Assembly: GCA_029961685.1 (NCBI GenBank)
Contig: JARWKL010000006.1
Location: forward strand, 17,547,276-17,611,275
Reading direction: 5' to 3'
Origin: Aristolochia californica
Taxonomy: Eukaryota; Streptophyta; Magnoliopsida; Piperales; Aristolochiaceae
Length of the DNA: 64,000 nt
In this document: positions 39,157-52,939 of the stretch, piece by piece
How the letters are laid out: the number at the start of each line of letters is the position of its first letter
Position numbering within the stretch: position 1 is the first letter of the stretch
Notes under the pieces: generated by a model
Database searches by the model: none
Told to the model about the DNA's origin: nothing
What the model saw: the letters and a program-made list of their open reading frames with translations, nothing else
Translations under genes and position numbers: made by a program

Positions 39157-40206
39157 GTTTTAAATGTGGTGGATATGCATGTGCGAAACATGTTGAAGAT
39201 GCAAATGACCTAATGATCCAAAAATTTCAAGGAGTAGAAAAATTAAATTCTCATGTTAACGTCTAGTGGGATATTTACTTGACCGAAACAACCCACTTTT
39301 TGCCTATTTTCAAAAAGCGGACCTAACGATCATAGATCATCGTAAATGTTTTGATCGATTAATCATATGTCACGGTTATAATTTTTTTTTAAAATGACTT
39401 ATGGTTTGGGAATCAACACTCAGGTAAAAATGCCTCGCCCACCCTTTTCCGATGATTGCGAAACCCAATATATGAAAAACTCAAAGAGTTTACAATCCTT
39501 AAAAATCACAGATACGTTGGTGGAATTATCTCCCTCGGCTTTTGCGCATTTTGGGTGTTCAATTTTTTTCAAATCCAAACTCAAGTTTATGTAAATAAAA
39601 AGATAAGGCAAATAGATCATCATAAATTCTCAAGTTAACGTGCTGTGGGATATTTACCAGAGCCAAACAACCCACGTTTTGCCTATTTTACAAAAAAGTG
39701 AACCTGACAATCATAGATCATCGTAAACGTTTTGATCGATTAATGATGTGTAACGGCTATAATTTTTGTTAGAAATGACTTATGGTTTGGGAGTCACTCA
39801 GTGAAAAATGCTTCTTCCGATGATTGCAAAACCCAATATATAAACAACTAAAAGAGTTTACAATCTTAAAAAATCACAGATATTTTTTGGAATAATCACT
39901 CTTAGCATTTGTACATTTCCATTTTGGAAGTTCAATTTTTTTTCAAATCCAAACATGAGTTTTCTCTCCCCCATTTTTCTCGTAAACAAAAAGATAAGGC
40001 TAATAGATCACAACAAAATGAAAATTTAAGAGTTTTTGTATGCAAAAAAATTAGAAAACAATAATAAATGTAAGTGAAGAAAATTATTTGACGCACTAAA
40101 AATGAACACCAAAGTTTTGTTATCCATGTTTGGGAAATTCCATTAGTACAAACCCTTATAGCTTGGTGGAATTTTATAAGAAAAATATTTCTAGTTGATC
40201 CTAAGA
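39157..40206 (+). repeat. Fused Q/P monomer pair with large deletion
   Basis: At about 39592-39626 the end of the Q unit is lost: caagtttatgtaaataaaaa and gcaaatagatcatc run directly into ataaattctcaagttaacg of the next unit. The landmark, inverted repeat and palindromes between them are missing. The pair spans about 1,050 bp instead of about 1,350. Confidence 0.88.
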
Positions 40207-40498
40207 TGTTTTAAATGTGGTGGATATGCATGCCAGAAACATGTTGAAGATGCAAATAACCTAATGATCCAAAAATTTTGAGTAGAAAAACTTAAATTCT
40301 CAAGTTAACTTGCGGAGGGATATTTACCAGTGCCAAACAACCCACTTTTTGCCTATTTTACAAAAAGAAAACCTAACAACGATAGATCATGATAACTGTT
40401 TTGATCGATTAATGATGTGTAACTGTTATAATTTTTGTTAAAAATTACATATGGTTAGGGATTCAACACTCAGTTAAAAATGCCCCACCCCCTTCCCA

Positions 40499-40507
40499 CC
40501 CCCCCCC
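40499..40507 (+). repeat. C-run of 9 in an enlarged C-rich tract
   Basis: The tract from about 40484 reads ccccacccccttccca followed by nine C. It is moderately expanded and interrupted by T and A. Confidence 0.85.
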
Positions 40508-40531
40508 TCTTCTGAAGACTACAAAACCCAA

Positions 40532-40627
40532 TATATGAAAAACTCAAAGACTTTAAAATCCTATAAAATCATAGATACGAAATATAAAAAATTCAAAGAG
40601 TTTATATTCCTTAAAAATCACAAATTC
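40532..40627 (+). repeat. About 48-bp imperfect tandem duplication
   Basis: The segment atatatgaaaaactcaaag through atagatacg is followed by a second, different version (aaatataaaaaattcaaag through cacaaattc). The two are not identical, and the second resembles another subtype. This is therefore more likely an unequal exchange between different monomers than slippage. Confidence 0.75.
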
Positions 40628-40944
40628 TTTTTGCAATTATCTCTCTCAGCATTTGTGCATTTCCATTTTGGATGTTCAATTTTTTTTCAAATCCAAACTT
40701 GAGTTTTCACTCTCCCTTTTTTCTCGTAAACCAAAAAGATATGGCAAATAGATCACAACAAAATGAAAATATTAGAGTTTATGTATGCAGAAATTTGAAA
40801 ATTATAATAAATGTAAGTGAAGAAAATTATTTCACGCACTAAAAATGAACACCAAAGTTTTGTGATCCATGTTTGGGAAATTCCACTAGTACAATCCCTA
40901 ATAGCTTGGTGGAATTTTATAAGAAAGAAATTCTAATTGATCCT

Positions 40945-40987
40945 AACATGTTTTAAATGTGGTGGATATGCATGCCAGAAACATGTT
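40945..40987. other. Palindrome cluster at the landmark (representative copy)
   Basis: Two copies of the perfect palindrome AACATGTT (40945-40952 and 40980-40987) flank the landmark and an ATGCAT/GCATGC overlap. The arrangement recurs in most monomers from about 18 kb onward; in left-hand monomers one copy is often altered. Its function is unknown. Confidence 0.7.
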
Positions 40988-41893
40988 GAAGATGCAAATG
41001 ACCTAATGATCCAAAAATTTCAAGGAGTAGGAAAAATTAAATTCTCAAGTTAACTTGCGGTGGGATATTTACCAGAGCCAAACAACCCAATTTTCGCCTA
41101 TTTTACAAAAAGCGGTCCTAACAAGCATTGATCTTCATAAATGTTTTGATCGATTAATGATGAGTAACGGCTATAATGTTTTTTAGAAATGACTTATGGT
41201 TTGGGAGTCAATACTCAGTGAAAATGCCTCTTTCGTTGATTGCAGAACCCAATATATAAACAACTAAAAGAGTTTACAATCCTTAAAAATCAAAAATATT
41301 TTTCGGAATTATCTCACTCAGCATTTGTGCATTTCCATTTTGGAAGTTCAATTTTTTTTCAAATCCAAACTTGAGTTTTGACTGTCCTATTTTTCTAGAA
41401 AACAAAAAGACTAGGTAATAGATGACAATAAAATGAAAATTTAAGAGTTCATGTATGCAAAAAAATTAGAAAACTGTCATCAATGTAAGTGAAGAAAATT
41501 ATTTCACGCACTAAAAATGAACACCAAAGTTTTGTTATCCATGTTTGGGAAATTCCACTAGTAGAACCCCTAATAGCTTGGTGGAATTTTATAAGAAAGT
41601 GATTTCTAGTTGATCATAACATGTTTTAAATGTGGTAGATATGCATGCCAGAAACATGTTGAAGATGTAAATGACCTATTGATCCAAAAAATTTGAGTAA
41701 AAAAAATTAAATTCTCAAGTTAACGTGCGGTGGGATATTTACCTAAGCAGAACAACCTACTACTTTTTGCCTATTTTATAAAAAGTGGGCCTAACAATCA
41801 TAGATCATTGTAAAAGTTTTGATCGATTAATGATTCATTTTATTTTGAAGTGACTTATGGTTTGGGAGTCAACACTCAGTTAAAAATGCATCA

Positions 41894-41903
41894 CCCCCCC
41901 CCC
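41894..41903 (+). repeat. C-run of 10 in the monomer C-tract
   Basis: Ten C after gcatca and before tcttccgatg, in a Q-type unit. Confidence 0.9.
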
Positions 41904-42966
41904 TCTTCCGATGATTGCAAAACCCAATATATAAAAACCTCAAAGAGTTTACAATCCTTAAAAATCACAGATACGTTTGTGGAATTATCAATCTAAGCAT
42001 TCGTGTATTTTGGGTGTTTTATTTTTTTTCAAGTCCAAACTTGAGTTTTCACTCTTCCATTTTTCTCGTAAACAAAAAGATAAGGCAAATAGATCACAAC
42101 AAAATGAATATTTTAGATTTTATGCATGCAAAAAATTTTGAAAACTATAATAAATATAAGTGAAGAAAATTATTTAACGCACTAAAAATGAACACCAAAG
42201 TTTTGTGATCCATGTTTGGGAAATTCCACTAGTTCAACCCCTAATAGCTTGGTGGAATTTTATAAGAAAGAGATTCTAATTGATCCTAACATGTTTTAAT
42301 TGTGGTGGATATGCATGCCAGAAAATGTTGAAGATGCAATTGACCTAATGAACCAAAAATTTCCAGGAGTAGAAAAAATTAAATTCTCAAGTTAACATGC
42401 GGTGGAATATTTACTAGAGCCAAAGAACCCACTTTTTTCCTATTTTAAAAAAATGGACCTAACAATCATAGATCATCGTAAATGTTTTGATCGATTAATG
42501 ATGTGTAACGGCTGTAATTTTTGTTAGAAATGACTTATGGTTTGGGAGTCAACATTCAGTGAAAAATGCCACTTCTGATGATTGCAAAACCCAATATATA
42601 AACAACTAAAAGCGTATGCAATCCTTTAAAAATCATAGATATTTTTTGGAATTAACTTTCTCAGCATTTGTTCATTTCCATTTTGGAAGTTAAATTTTTT
42701 TCCAAATCCAAACTTGAGTTTTCACTCTCCCATTTGTCTCGAAAACAAAAAGATAAGGCAAATAGATGACAATAAAATTAAAATTTACGAGTTCACGTAT
42801 GCAAAAAAATTAGAAAAATATGATAAATGTAAATCAAGAAAATTATTTTACGCACTAAAAATGAACTCCAAAGCTTTGTTATCCATGTTTGGGGAAATTC
42901 CACTAGTACAACCCCTAATAGCATGGTAAAATTTTATAAGAAAGAGATTTCTAGTTGATCCTAACA

Positions 42967-43642
42967 TGTTTTAAATGTGGTGGATATGCATGCCAGAAAC
43001 ATGTTATAGATGCAAATGACCTAATGATCCAAAAATTTTAAAGTGTAGAAAAAATTAAATTCTCAAGTTAACGTGCAATGGGATATTTACCAGAGCCAAA
43101 CAACCCACTTTTTGCCTATTTTCAAAAAGCGGACCTAACAATCATAGATCATCGTAAATTTTTTGATCAATTAATGATGTGTAACGGTTATAATATTTTT
43201 TAAAAATGACTTAAGGTTTGTGAGTCAACACTCAGTTAAAAATGCATTTCCCCCGTCTTCTAATGATTGCAAAACCCAATTTATGAAAAAGTTAAAGAGT
43301 TTACAATAGTTTAAAATCACAGATACGTTTGCGAAATTATCTCTCTCAGCATTTATGCATTTTGGTAGTTCAATTTTTTTTCAAATCCAAACTTGAGTTT
43401 TCATTCTCCCATTTTTCTCGTAAACAAAAGGATAAAGCAAATAGATGACAATAAAATGAAAATTTTAGAGTTTATGTCTGCAAAGAAATTATAAAATTAT
43501 AATAAATGTAAGTGAAGAAAATTATATGACGCACTAAAAATGAACACCAAGGTTTTGTTATCTATGTTTGGGAAATTTCACTAGTGCAACCCCAGATAGC
43601 TTGGTGGAATTTTATAAGAAAGAGATTGTAATTGATCCTAAC
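42967..43642 (+). repeat. Representative long-form monomer (676 bp, Q type)
   Basis: A typical full-length unit, measured from the landmark. Rough internal order: palindrome-rich segment with atgcat and aacatgtt (about +1 to +50); caagttaacgtg (about +100); ccactttttgcctatttt (about +140); AT block gatcgattaatgatg (about +205); gagtcaacactcag (about +250); C-run (about +283); TATA-like position (about +313); ctctctcagcat block (about +365); ttcaaatccaaacttgag (about +410); tttctcgtaaac (about +450); aaaatgaaaattttagag (about +485); aaaatgaacaccaa (about +575); inverted repeat (about +600 to +640); gatcctaacatg just before the next landmark. The blocks nearest the landmark and the inverted repeat vary least; the C-run varies most. 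Confidence 0.9.
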
Positions 43643-44870
43643 ATGTTTTAAATGTGGTGGATATGCATGCCAGAAACATGATGAAGATGGAAATGACCTA
43701 ATGATCCAAAAATTTCAAGGAGTAGAAAAAATTAAATTCTCAAGTTAACTTGCGATGGGATATTTTCCAGAGCCAAACAACTTACTTTTTGCCTATTTTA
43801 CAAAAAGTGGACCTAAAATTCATAGATCGTCGTAAATGTTTTGATCGATTAATGATGTATAATGGTTATAATTTTTGTTAGAAATTACTTATGGTTCGAG
43901 AGCCAACACTAAGTGAAAAATGCCTCTTTCGATAATTGCACTACCCAATATATAAACAACTAAAAGAGTTTACAATCCTTAAAAGTCACGGATATTTTTT
44001 TGGAATTATCTCTCTCAGCATTTGGGCATTTCCATTTTGGAAGTTCAATTTTTTTTCAAATCCTAACTTGAGTTTTCTTTCACCCATTTTTCTCGTAAAC
44101 AAAAAGATAAGGCAAATAGATCACAACAAAATGAAAATTTAAGAGTTTATGTATGCAAAAAAATTAGAAACTATAGTAAATATAAGTGAAGAAAATTATT
44201 TCATGCACCAAAAATGAACACCAAAGTTTTGTTATCCATGTTTGGGAACTTCCACTAGTACAACCCTTAATAGCTTGGTGGAATTTTATAAGAAAGAGAT
44301 TTCTAGTTGATCCTACCATGTTTTTAATGTGGTGGATATGCATCCCAGAAACATGTTGAAGATGCAAATGACCTAATCATCCAAAATTTTCGAGGAGTAG
44401 AAAAAATTAAATTCTCAAGTTAACGTGCGGTGGGATATTTACCGGAGCCAAACAACCAACTTTTTGCTTATTTTACCCAAAGCAGACCTAACAATGAACT
44501 ATCATTGTAAATGTTTTTATCGATTAATGAGTGTAACAGTTATAATTTTTGTTACAAATGACTTATGGTTTGGGAGTCAACACTCAGTTAAAAATGCATC
44601 GCCCCCCCTCTTCCGATGATTGCAAAACCCAATATACGAAAAACTCAAAGAGTTTCAATCCTTAAAAATCAATAATACGTTTGTGGAATTATCTCTCTCA
44701 GCATTTGTGCATTTTGGGTGTTCAATTTTTTTTTAAATCCAAACTTGAGTTTTCACTCTCCCTTTTTCCTCATAAACAAAAAATAAGGCAAATAGATCAC
44801 AACAAAATGAAAGTTTTAGAGTTTATGTATGCAAAAATATTTGAAAACTATAATAAAAGTAAGTGAAGAA
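43160..44870 (+). repeat. 1.7-kb duplicated block, left member
   Basis: Shares a long series of private variants with 50812-52522: ataatattttttaaaaatg, ccaatttatgaaaaag, gatgacaataaaat, gtctgcaaagaaattata, aattatatgacgcac, ccccagatagc, ttaacttgc, cctaaaattcatagatcgtc, aaatcctaac, gggaacttcc, gcatcccagaaac, cctaatcatcc, and caataatacg. The offset measured at gtctgcaaag is 7,652 bp. Similarity fades at both ends. Confidence 0.88.
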
Positions 44871-47800
44871 AATTATTTCACGCATTAAAAATGAACTCTA
44901 AAGTTTTTTTATCCATGTTTGGGAAATTGCACTAGTACAACCCCTAATAGCTTGGTGGAGTTTTATAAGAAAGTGATTCTAATTGATCCTAACATGTTTT
45001 AAATGTGGTGGATATGCATGCCAGAAACATGTTGAAGAAACAAACGACCTAATTATCCAAAAATTTCAAGGAGTAAAAAAAATTAAATTCTTTAGTTAAC
45101 GTGCGGTGGGATATTTACCTAAGCCAAACAAACCACCTTTTGCCTATTTTACAAAAAGCGGACCTAAAAGTCAGAGATCATTATAAATGTTTTGGTCGAT
45201 TAATGATGTGTAACGGCTATAATTTTTGTTAGAAATGACTTATGGTTTGGGAGTCAACACTAAGTTAAAAATGCCTCTTCCAATGATTGCAAAACCTAAT
45301 ATATGAAAAATAAAAGAGTTTACAATCCTTAAAATCCACAGATAGGTTTGTGGAATTATCTCTCTCAGCATTTGTGCATTTTTGGGCGTTCAATTTTTTT
45401 TCAAATGCAAACTTGAGTTTTAACTCTCCCTTTTTTCTCGTAAACAAAAAGATAAGGCAAATAGATCACAACAAAATGAAAATTTTAGAGTTTAGGTAGG
45501 CAAAAAAATTAGAAAACTATAATAAATGTAAGTGAAGAAAATTCTTTCACCTCTAAAAATAAACACCAAAGTTTTGTTATCCATGTTTGGGAAATTCCAC
45601 TAGTAACCCCCCAAATAGCTTAGTGGAATTTCATAACAAAGAGATTTCTCGTTGATCCTAACATGTTTTAAATGTGGTGGATATGCATGCAAGAATCATG
45701 TTGAAGATGCAAATGACCTAATGATCCAAAAATTTCAAGTAGAAAAAATTAAATTCTCAAGTTAACATGATGTGGGATATATACCAGAGCCAAACAACCC
45801 ACTTTTTGTGTATTTTCAAAAAATGGACCTAACAATCATAGATCATTGTAAATATTTTGATCGATTAATGATGTGTAACGGTTATAATTTTTGTTAGAAA
45901 TGACTTACTGTATGGGAGTCAACACTTAGTGAAAAATGCCTCTTTCGATGATTGCACAACCCAATATATAAACAACTAAAAGAGTTTACAATCCTTAAAA
46001 ATCATAGATACTTTTTGGAATAATCTCTCTCAGCATTTGTGCATTTCTATTTTGAGTGTTCAATTTTTTTTCAAATCCAAACTTGAGTTTTCACTCTCCC
46101 ATTTTTCTCGTAAACAAAAAGATAAGACAAATAGATCACAAAAAATGAAAATTTTTGAGTTTATGTACGCGAAAAAATTAATTCACGCACTAAAATTGAA
46201 CACCAAATTTTTGTAATCCATGTTTGGAAAATTCCACTAGTACAACCCCTAATAGCTCTGTGGAATTTTATAAGAAAGAGATTCTAATTGATCATAACAT
46301 GTTTTAAATGTGTTGGATATGCATGCCAGAAACTTGTTGAAGATGCAAATGACCTAATGGTCCAAAAATTTCAAGGAGTAGAAAAAATTAAATTATCAAG
46401 TTAACATGCAGTGGGATATTACCAGAGCCAAATAACCCACTTTTTGCCTATTTTACAAAAAGAAACCTAACAATCATAGATCATCGAAAATGTTTGATCA
46501 ATTAATGATGTACAACGACTTTAATTTTTGTTAGAAATGACTTATGGTTTGGGAGTCAACACTCAGAAAAAAATGCACCTTCCGATGATTGCAAAACCCA
46601 ATATATGAAAAACTAAAAGAGTTTACAATCCTAAAAAATCATAGGTACATTTGTCGAATTATATCTCTTAGCTTTTGTGCATTTCCATTTTGGAAGTTCA
46701 ATTTTTTTTTCAAATCCAAACTTGAGTTTTCGCTCACCTATTTTTCTCGTAACCAAACGGATAAGGCAAATAGATCACAAAAAAAAGAAAATTTTAGAGT
46801 TTATGTATGCAAAAAAATTTGAAAACTATATTAAATGTAAGTGAAGAAAATTATTTCACGCACTAAAAATGAACACCAAAGTTATGTTATCCATGTTTGG
46901 GAAATTCCATTAGTAAAACCCCTAATAGCTTGGTGGAATTTTATAAGAAAGAGATTCTAATTGATCCTAAAATATTCTAAATGTGGTGGATATGCATGCA
47001 AGAAACATGTTGCAGATGCAAATGACATAATGATCCAAAAATTTCGAGTAGTAAAAATTAAATTCTCATGTTAATGTGCGGTAGGATAATTACCAGAGCC
47101 AAACAACCCACGTTTAGCCTATTAAGCAAAAAGTGGACCTAACAAACATAGATCATCGTAAATGTTTTGATTGATTAATGATGTGTAACGGCTACAAGTT
47201 TTGTTAGAAATGACTTATGGTTTGGGACTCAACACTCAGTGAAAAATGCTTCTTCCGATGATTTCAAAACCCAATATATAAACAACTAAAAAACTTTACA
47301 ATCCTTAAAAAAAAAAATATTTTTTGGAATTATCTCTCTCAGCATTTGTGCATTTCCATTTTTGAAGTTAATTTTTTTTTCTAATCCAAACTAGAGTTTT
47401 CACTCTCTCATTTTTCAATTAAACAAAAGGATAAGGCAAATAGATGACAATAAAATGAAAATTTTAGAGTTTATGTTTGCAAAGAAATTATAAAACTATA
47501 ATAAATATAAGTGAAGAAAATTATATCACGCACTAAAAATGAACACCAAGGTTTTGTTATCGTTGTTTGGGAAATTCCACTAGTACAACCCCGGAGCTTG
47601 GTGGAATTTTATAAGAAAGAGACTTCTAGTTGATCCTAACATGTTTTAAATGTGGTGGATATGCATGCTGAAAACATGTTGAAGATGCAAATGACCTAAT
47701 GTTCCAAAAAATTCGAGTAGAAAAAATTAAATTCTCAAGTTAACGTGCAGTGGGATATTTACCAGAGCCAAACAACCCACTTTTTACCTATTTTACAAAA

Positions 47801-47922
47801 AGCGGACCTAACAATCATAGATCATCGTAAATGTTTTGATCGATTAATGATGTGTAACGCTTATAATTTTTGTTGAAAATGACTTATGGTTTGGGAGTCA
47901 ACACTCAGTTAAAAATGCCTCC

Positions 47923-47923
<1 letters not shown>

Positions 47924-47953
<30 letters not shown>
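47924..47953 (+). repeat. Poly-C expansion, 30 C
   Basis: Thirty consecutive C between aatgcctcct and tctcttccgatg in a Q-type unit, at the standard C-tract position. Confidence 0.95.
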
Positions 47954-47955
<2 letters not shown>

Positions 47956-49017
47956 TCTTCCGATGATGGAAATACCCAATATATGAAAAACAAAAAAAAT
48001 TTACAATCCTTAAAAATCACAGATACATTTGTGGTATTATCTCCCTGAGAATTTGTGCATTTTGGGTGTTCAATTTTTTTTCAAATCCAAACATGAGTTT
48101 TCACTCTCCCTTTTTTCTCGTAAACAAAAAGATAAGGCATATAGATCACAACAAAATCAAAATTTTAGAGTTTATGTATGCAAAAAAATTTGAAAACTAT
48201 AATAAATATAAGTGAAAAAAATTATTTCACGCACTAAAAATGAACACCAATGTTTTTTTATTCATGTTTGGGAAATTCCACTAGTTTAACCCCTAATAGC
48301 TTGGTGGAATTTTATAAGAAAGAGATTCTAATTGATCCTAATATGTTTCAAATGTGGTGGATATGCATGCCAAAAACACGTTGAAGATGCAATTGACCTA
48401 ATGATCCAAAAATTTCAAGGAGTAGAAAAAATTAAATTCTCAAGTTAACGTGCTGTGGGATATGTACCAGAGCCAAACAATCCTCTTTTCGCCTATTTTA
48501 AAAAAAATGGACCTAACATTCATAGATCATCGTAAATGTTTTGATTGATTAATGATGTGTAATGGCTGTCATTTTTGTTAGAAATGACTTATGGTTTGGG
48601 AGTCAACTCTCCGTGAAAAATTCCACTTCTGATGATTGCAAAACCGAATATATAAAAAACCAAAAGAGTTTACAATCCTTTAACATCATAGATAGTTTTT
48701 GGAATTATCTCTCTTAGCATTTGTTCATTTCCATTTTAGAAGTTCAATTTTTTTCAAATCCAAACTTGAGTTTTCACACTTCTATTTGTCTCATAAACAA
48801 AAAGATAAGGCAAATAGATCACAACAAAATGAAAATTTTAAAGTTTATGTAGGCAAAAAAATTAGAAAAATGTAATAAATGTAAGTGAAGAAAATTATTT
48901 CACTCTCTAAAAATGAACACCAAAGTTTTGTTATCCATGTTTGGAAAATTCCACTAGTACAACCCCTAATAGCTTGGTGGAATTTTATAAGAAAAATATT
49001 TCTAGTTGATCCTAACA

Positions 49018-49274
49018 TGTTTTAAATGTGGTGGATATGCATGCTAGAAACCTGTTGAAGATGCAAATGACATAATGATCCAAAAATTTCAAGAAGTAGA
49101 AAAAAATGAAATTCTCAAGTTAACGTGAGGTTGGATATTTACCAGAGCCAAACTTTCACGGACTAAAAATGAACACCAAAGTTTTGTTATCCATGTTTGG
49201 GAAATTCCACTAGTACAACCCCTAATAGCTTGGTGGAATTTTATAAGAAAGTGATTTCGAGTTGATCCTCACAT
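49018..49274 (+). repeat. Severely truncated monomer (about 257 bp)
   Basis: At about 49153 the unit jumps from taccagagccaaac to tttcacggactaaaaatg. About 420 bp is missing, with the AT block, C-tract and TATA-like element. The inverted repeat and the landmark are kept. Confidence 0.9.
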
Positions 49275-50811
49275 GTTTTATATGTGGTGGATATGCATGC
49301 CAAAAACATGTTGAATATGCAAATGACCTAATGATCCATAAATTTCAAGGTGTAGAAATAATTAAATGCCCATGTTAATGTGCAATGGGATTTTTACCAG
49401 AGCCAAACAACCCACTTTTTGCCTATTTTACAAAAAGAGGACCTCACAATCATATTTCATCATAAATGTTTTGATTGATTAATGATGTGTAACGGCTATA
49501 ATTTTTGTTAGAAATGACTTATGGTTTAGGAGTCAACACTCAATGAAAAAATCCACTTCCGATGATTGCAAAACCCAATATATAAACAACTAAAAAAGTT
49601 TACAATCCTTAAAAGTCAACGATATTTTTTGAAATTATCTCTCTCAGCATTTGTGCATATCCATTTTGGAAGTTAATTTTTTTTTAAATCCAAACTTGAG
49701 TTTTCACTCTCCCATTTTTCTCGTATACAAAATGATAAGGAAAATAGATCACAAAAAAATGAAAATGTTAGAGTTTATGTATGCAAAAAATCTGAAAACA
49801 ATAATAAATGTAAGTGAAGAAAATTATTTTATGCACTAAAAATGAACACCAAAGTTTTGTGATCAATGTTTGGGAAATTCCACTAGTACAACCCCTAATA
49901 GCTTGGTGGAATTTACAAGAAAGAGATTCTAATTGATCCTAACAAGTTTTAAATGTGGTGGATATGCAAGCATGAAACATGTTGAAAATGCAAATGACCT
50001 AATGATTCAAAAATTTGAAGGAGTAGAAAAAATTAAATTCTCAAATTAATGTGCAGTGGGATATCTACCTAAGCCAAACAACCCACTTTTTGCCTATTTT
50101 AAAAAAAGTGAACCTAACAATCATAGATCATCATAAATATTTTGATCGATTAGTCATGTGTAATGATTATAGTTTTTGTTAAAAATGACTTATGGTTTGG
50201 GAGTCAACACTTAGTGAAAAATGCCTCTTCCTATGATTGCAAAACCCAATATATAAACAACTAAAAGAGTTTACAATCCTTAAAAATCACAGATATTTTT
50301 TGGAATTATCTCTCTCAGCATTTGTGCATTTCCATGTTGGAAATTCAATTTTTTTTTCAAATCCAAACTTGTGTTTTCACTCTCCCATTTTTCTCTTAAA
50401 CAATAGGATAAGGAAATAGATCACAACAAAAGGAAAAAATTAGAGTTTATGTACGCAAAAAAATAGAAAACTATAATATTTGTAAGTGAAGAAAATTATT
50501 TCACGCACTAAAAATGAACACCAAGGTTTTGTTATCCACATTTGGGAAATTCCACTAGTACAACTCCTGATAGCTTGGTGGAATTTTATAAGAAAGAGAT
50601 TTTTAGTTGATCCTAACATGTTTTAAATGTGGTGGATATGCATGCCAGTAACATGTTGAAGAAGTAAATGACCTAACGATCAAATAATTTCAAGGAGTAG
50701 AAAAAATTAAATTCTCTAGTTAACGTGCAGCCTGATATTTACTAGAGCCAAACAACCCAGTTTTTGCCGATTTTACAAAAACTGGACCTAACAATCATAA
50801 ATATTCATAAA

Positions 50812-52522
50812 TATTTTGATCGATTAATGACGTGTAACGGTTATAATATTTTTTAAAAATGACTTAAGGTTTGGGAGTCAACACTCAGTTAAAAATGCAT
50901 CGCCCCCGTCTTTCGATTATTGCAAAACCCAATTTATGAAAAAGTCAAAGAGTTTACAATACTTAAAAATCACATATATGTTTGTGGAATTATCTCTCTC
51001 AGCATTTGTGCATTTTGGAAGTTCAATTTTTTTTCAAATCCAAACTTGAGTTTTCACTCTCCCGTTTTCTCGTAAACAAAAGCATACGACAAATAGATGA
51101 CAATAAAATCAAAATTTTAGAGTTTATGTCTGCAAAGAAATTATAAAACTATAATTAATGTAAATGAAGAAAATTATATGACGCACTAAAAATGAACACC
51201 AAGGTTTTGTTATCCATGTTTGGGAAATTCCACTAGTACAACCCCAGATAGCTTGGGGGAATTTTATAAGAAAGAGATTGTAATTGATCCTAACAAGTTT
51301 TAAATGTGGTGGATATGCATGCCAGAAACATGTTGAAGATGCAAATGACCTAATGATCCAAAAATTTCAAGGAGTAGAAAAAATTAAATTCTCAAGTTAA
51401 CTTGCAATGGGATATTTTCAAGATCCAAACAACCTACTTTTTGCCTATTTTACAAAAAAGTGGACCTAAAATTCATAGATCGTCGTAAATGTTTTGATCG
51501 ATTAATGATGTATAATGGCTACAATTTTTGTTAGAAATTACTTATGGTTTGGGAGTCAACACTAAGTGAAAACTGCCTCTTCCGACAATTGAAATACCCA
51601 ATATATAAACAACTAAAAGAGTTTACAATCCTTAAAAGTCACAGATTTTTTTGGAATTATCTCTCTCAGCATTTGGGCATTTCCATTTTGGAAGTTCAAT
51701 TTTTTTTCAAATCCTAACATGAGTTTTCTCTAACCTATTTTTCTCATAAACAAAAAGATAAGGAAAATAGATCACAACAAAATGAAAAGTTAAGATTTTA
51801 TGTATGCAAAAAAATTAGAAACTATAGTAAATGTAAGTGAAGAAAATTATTTCGTGCACTAAAAATGAACACCAAAGTTTTGTTATCCATGTTTGGGAAC
51901 TTCCACTAGTACAACCTTTAATAGCTTGGTGGAATTTTATAAGAAAGAGATTTCTAGTTGATCCTACCATGTTTTAAATGTGGTGGATATGCATCCCAGA
52001 AACATGTTGAAGACGCAAATGACCTAATCATCCAAAAATTTCAAGGAGTAGAAAAAATTAAATTCTCAAGTTAACGTGCGGTGGGATATTTACCAAAGCC
52101 AAACAACCAACTTTTTGCATATTTTACACAAAGCAGACCTAACAATGATCAATCATCATAAATGTTTTGATCGATTAATGATGTGTAACGGTTAAAATTT
52201 TTGTTACAAATGACTTATGGTTTGGGAGTCAACACTTAGTTAAAAATGCATCGCCCCCCCCTCTTCCGATGGTTGCAATACCCAATATATGAAAAACTCA
52301 AAGAGTTTCAATCCTTAAAAATCAATAATACGTGTGTGGAATTATCTCTCTCAGCATTTGTGCATTTTGGGTCTTCAATTTTTTTTCAAATCCAAACTTG
52401 AGTTTTCACTCTCCCTTTTTTCTCATAAAAAAAAGATAGGACAAATAGATCACAACAAAATGAAAATTTTAGAGTTTATGTACGCAAAAAAATTTGAAAA
52501 CTATAATAAAAGTAAGTGAAGA
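50812..52522 (+). repeat. 1.7-kb duplicated block, right member
   Basis: Partner of 43160-44870, covering about two and a half monomers. The flanks do not share private variants beyond the family background. This is a duplicated or converted segment, or the remnant of an 11-12-unit HOR, rather than two complete HOR copies. The two differ at scattered positions, so the event is not the newest in the array. Confidence 0.88.
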
Positions 52523-52939
52523 AAAACATTTCACTAAAAAAGAACACCAAAGTTTGTTGTCCATGTTTTGGAAATTCCACTAGTACAACCCCTAATAGCT
52601 TAGTGGAATTTTATAAGAAAGAGATTCTAATTGATCCGAACATGTTATAAATTGGGAGGATATGCATGCCAGAAACATGTTGAAGATGCGAATGACCTAA
52701 TGATCCAAAAATTTCAAAGAGTAGAAAAATTTTAATTCTCAAGTTAACGTGCAGTGGGATATTAACCAGAGCCAAGCAACCCAATTTTTACCTATTTTAC
52801 AAAAAGCGGACCTAACAATCATAGATCATCGTAAATGTTTTGTTGGATTAATGATGTGTAATGGTTATAATTTTTGTCAAAAATGACTTATTGTTTGGGA
52901 GTGAACACTCAGCTAAAAAAGCCAAGCCCCAAACCCAAA

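Larger units (their letters stand above)
36411..44994 (+). repeat. Dimeric Q-P HOR (about 1.35 kb per copy)
   Basis: Q and P units alternate: Q 36411, P 37071, Q 37746, P 38498, a fused Q/P at 39157, Q 40207, P 40949, Q 41622, P 42289, Q 42967, P 43643, Q 44319. The spacing between successive Q units is about 1,343-1,411 bp, except across the fused unit. P units read gtgaaaaatgc and tataaacaac; Q units read gttaaaaatgc and usually tatgaaaaactc with cattttgggtgttc. Confidence 0.8.
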
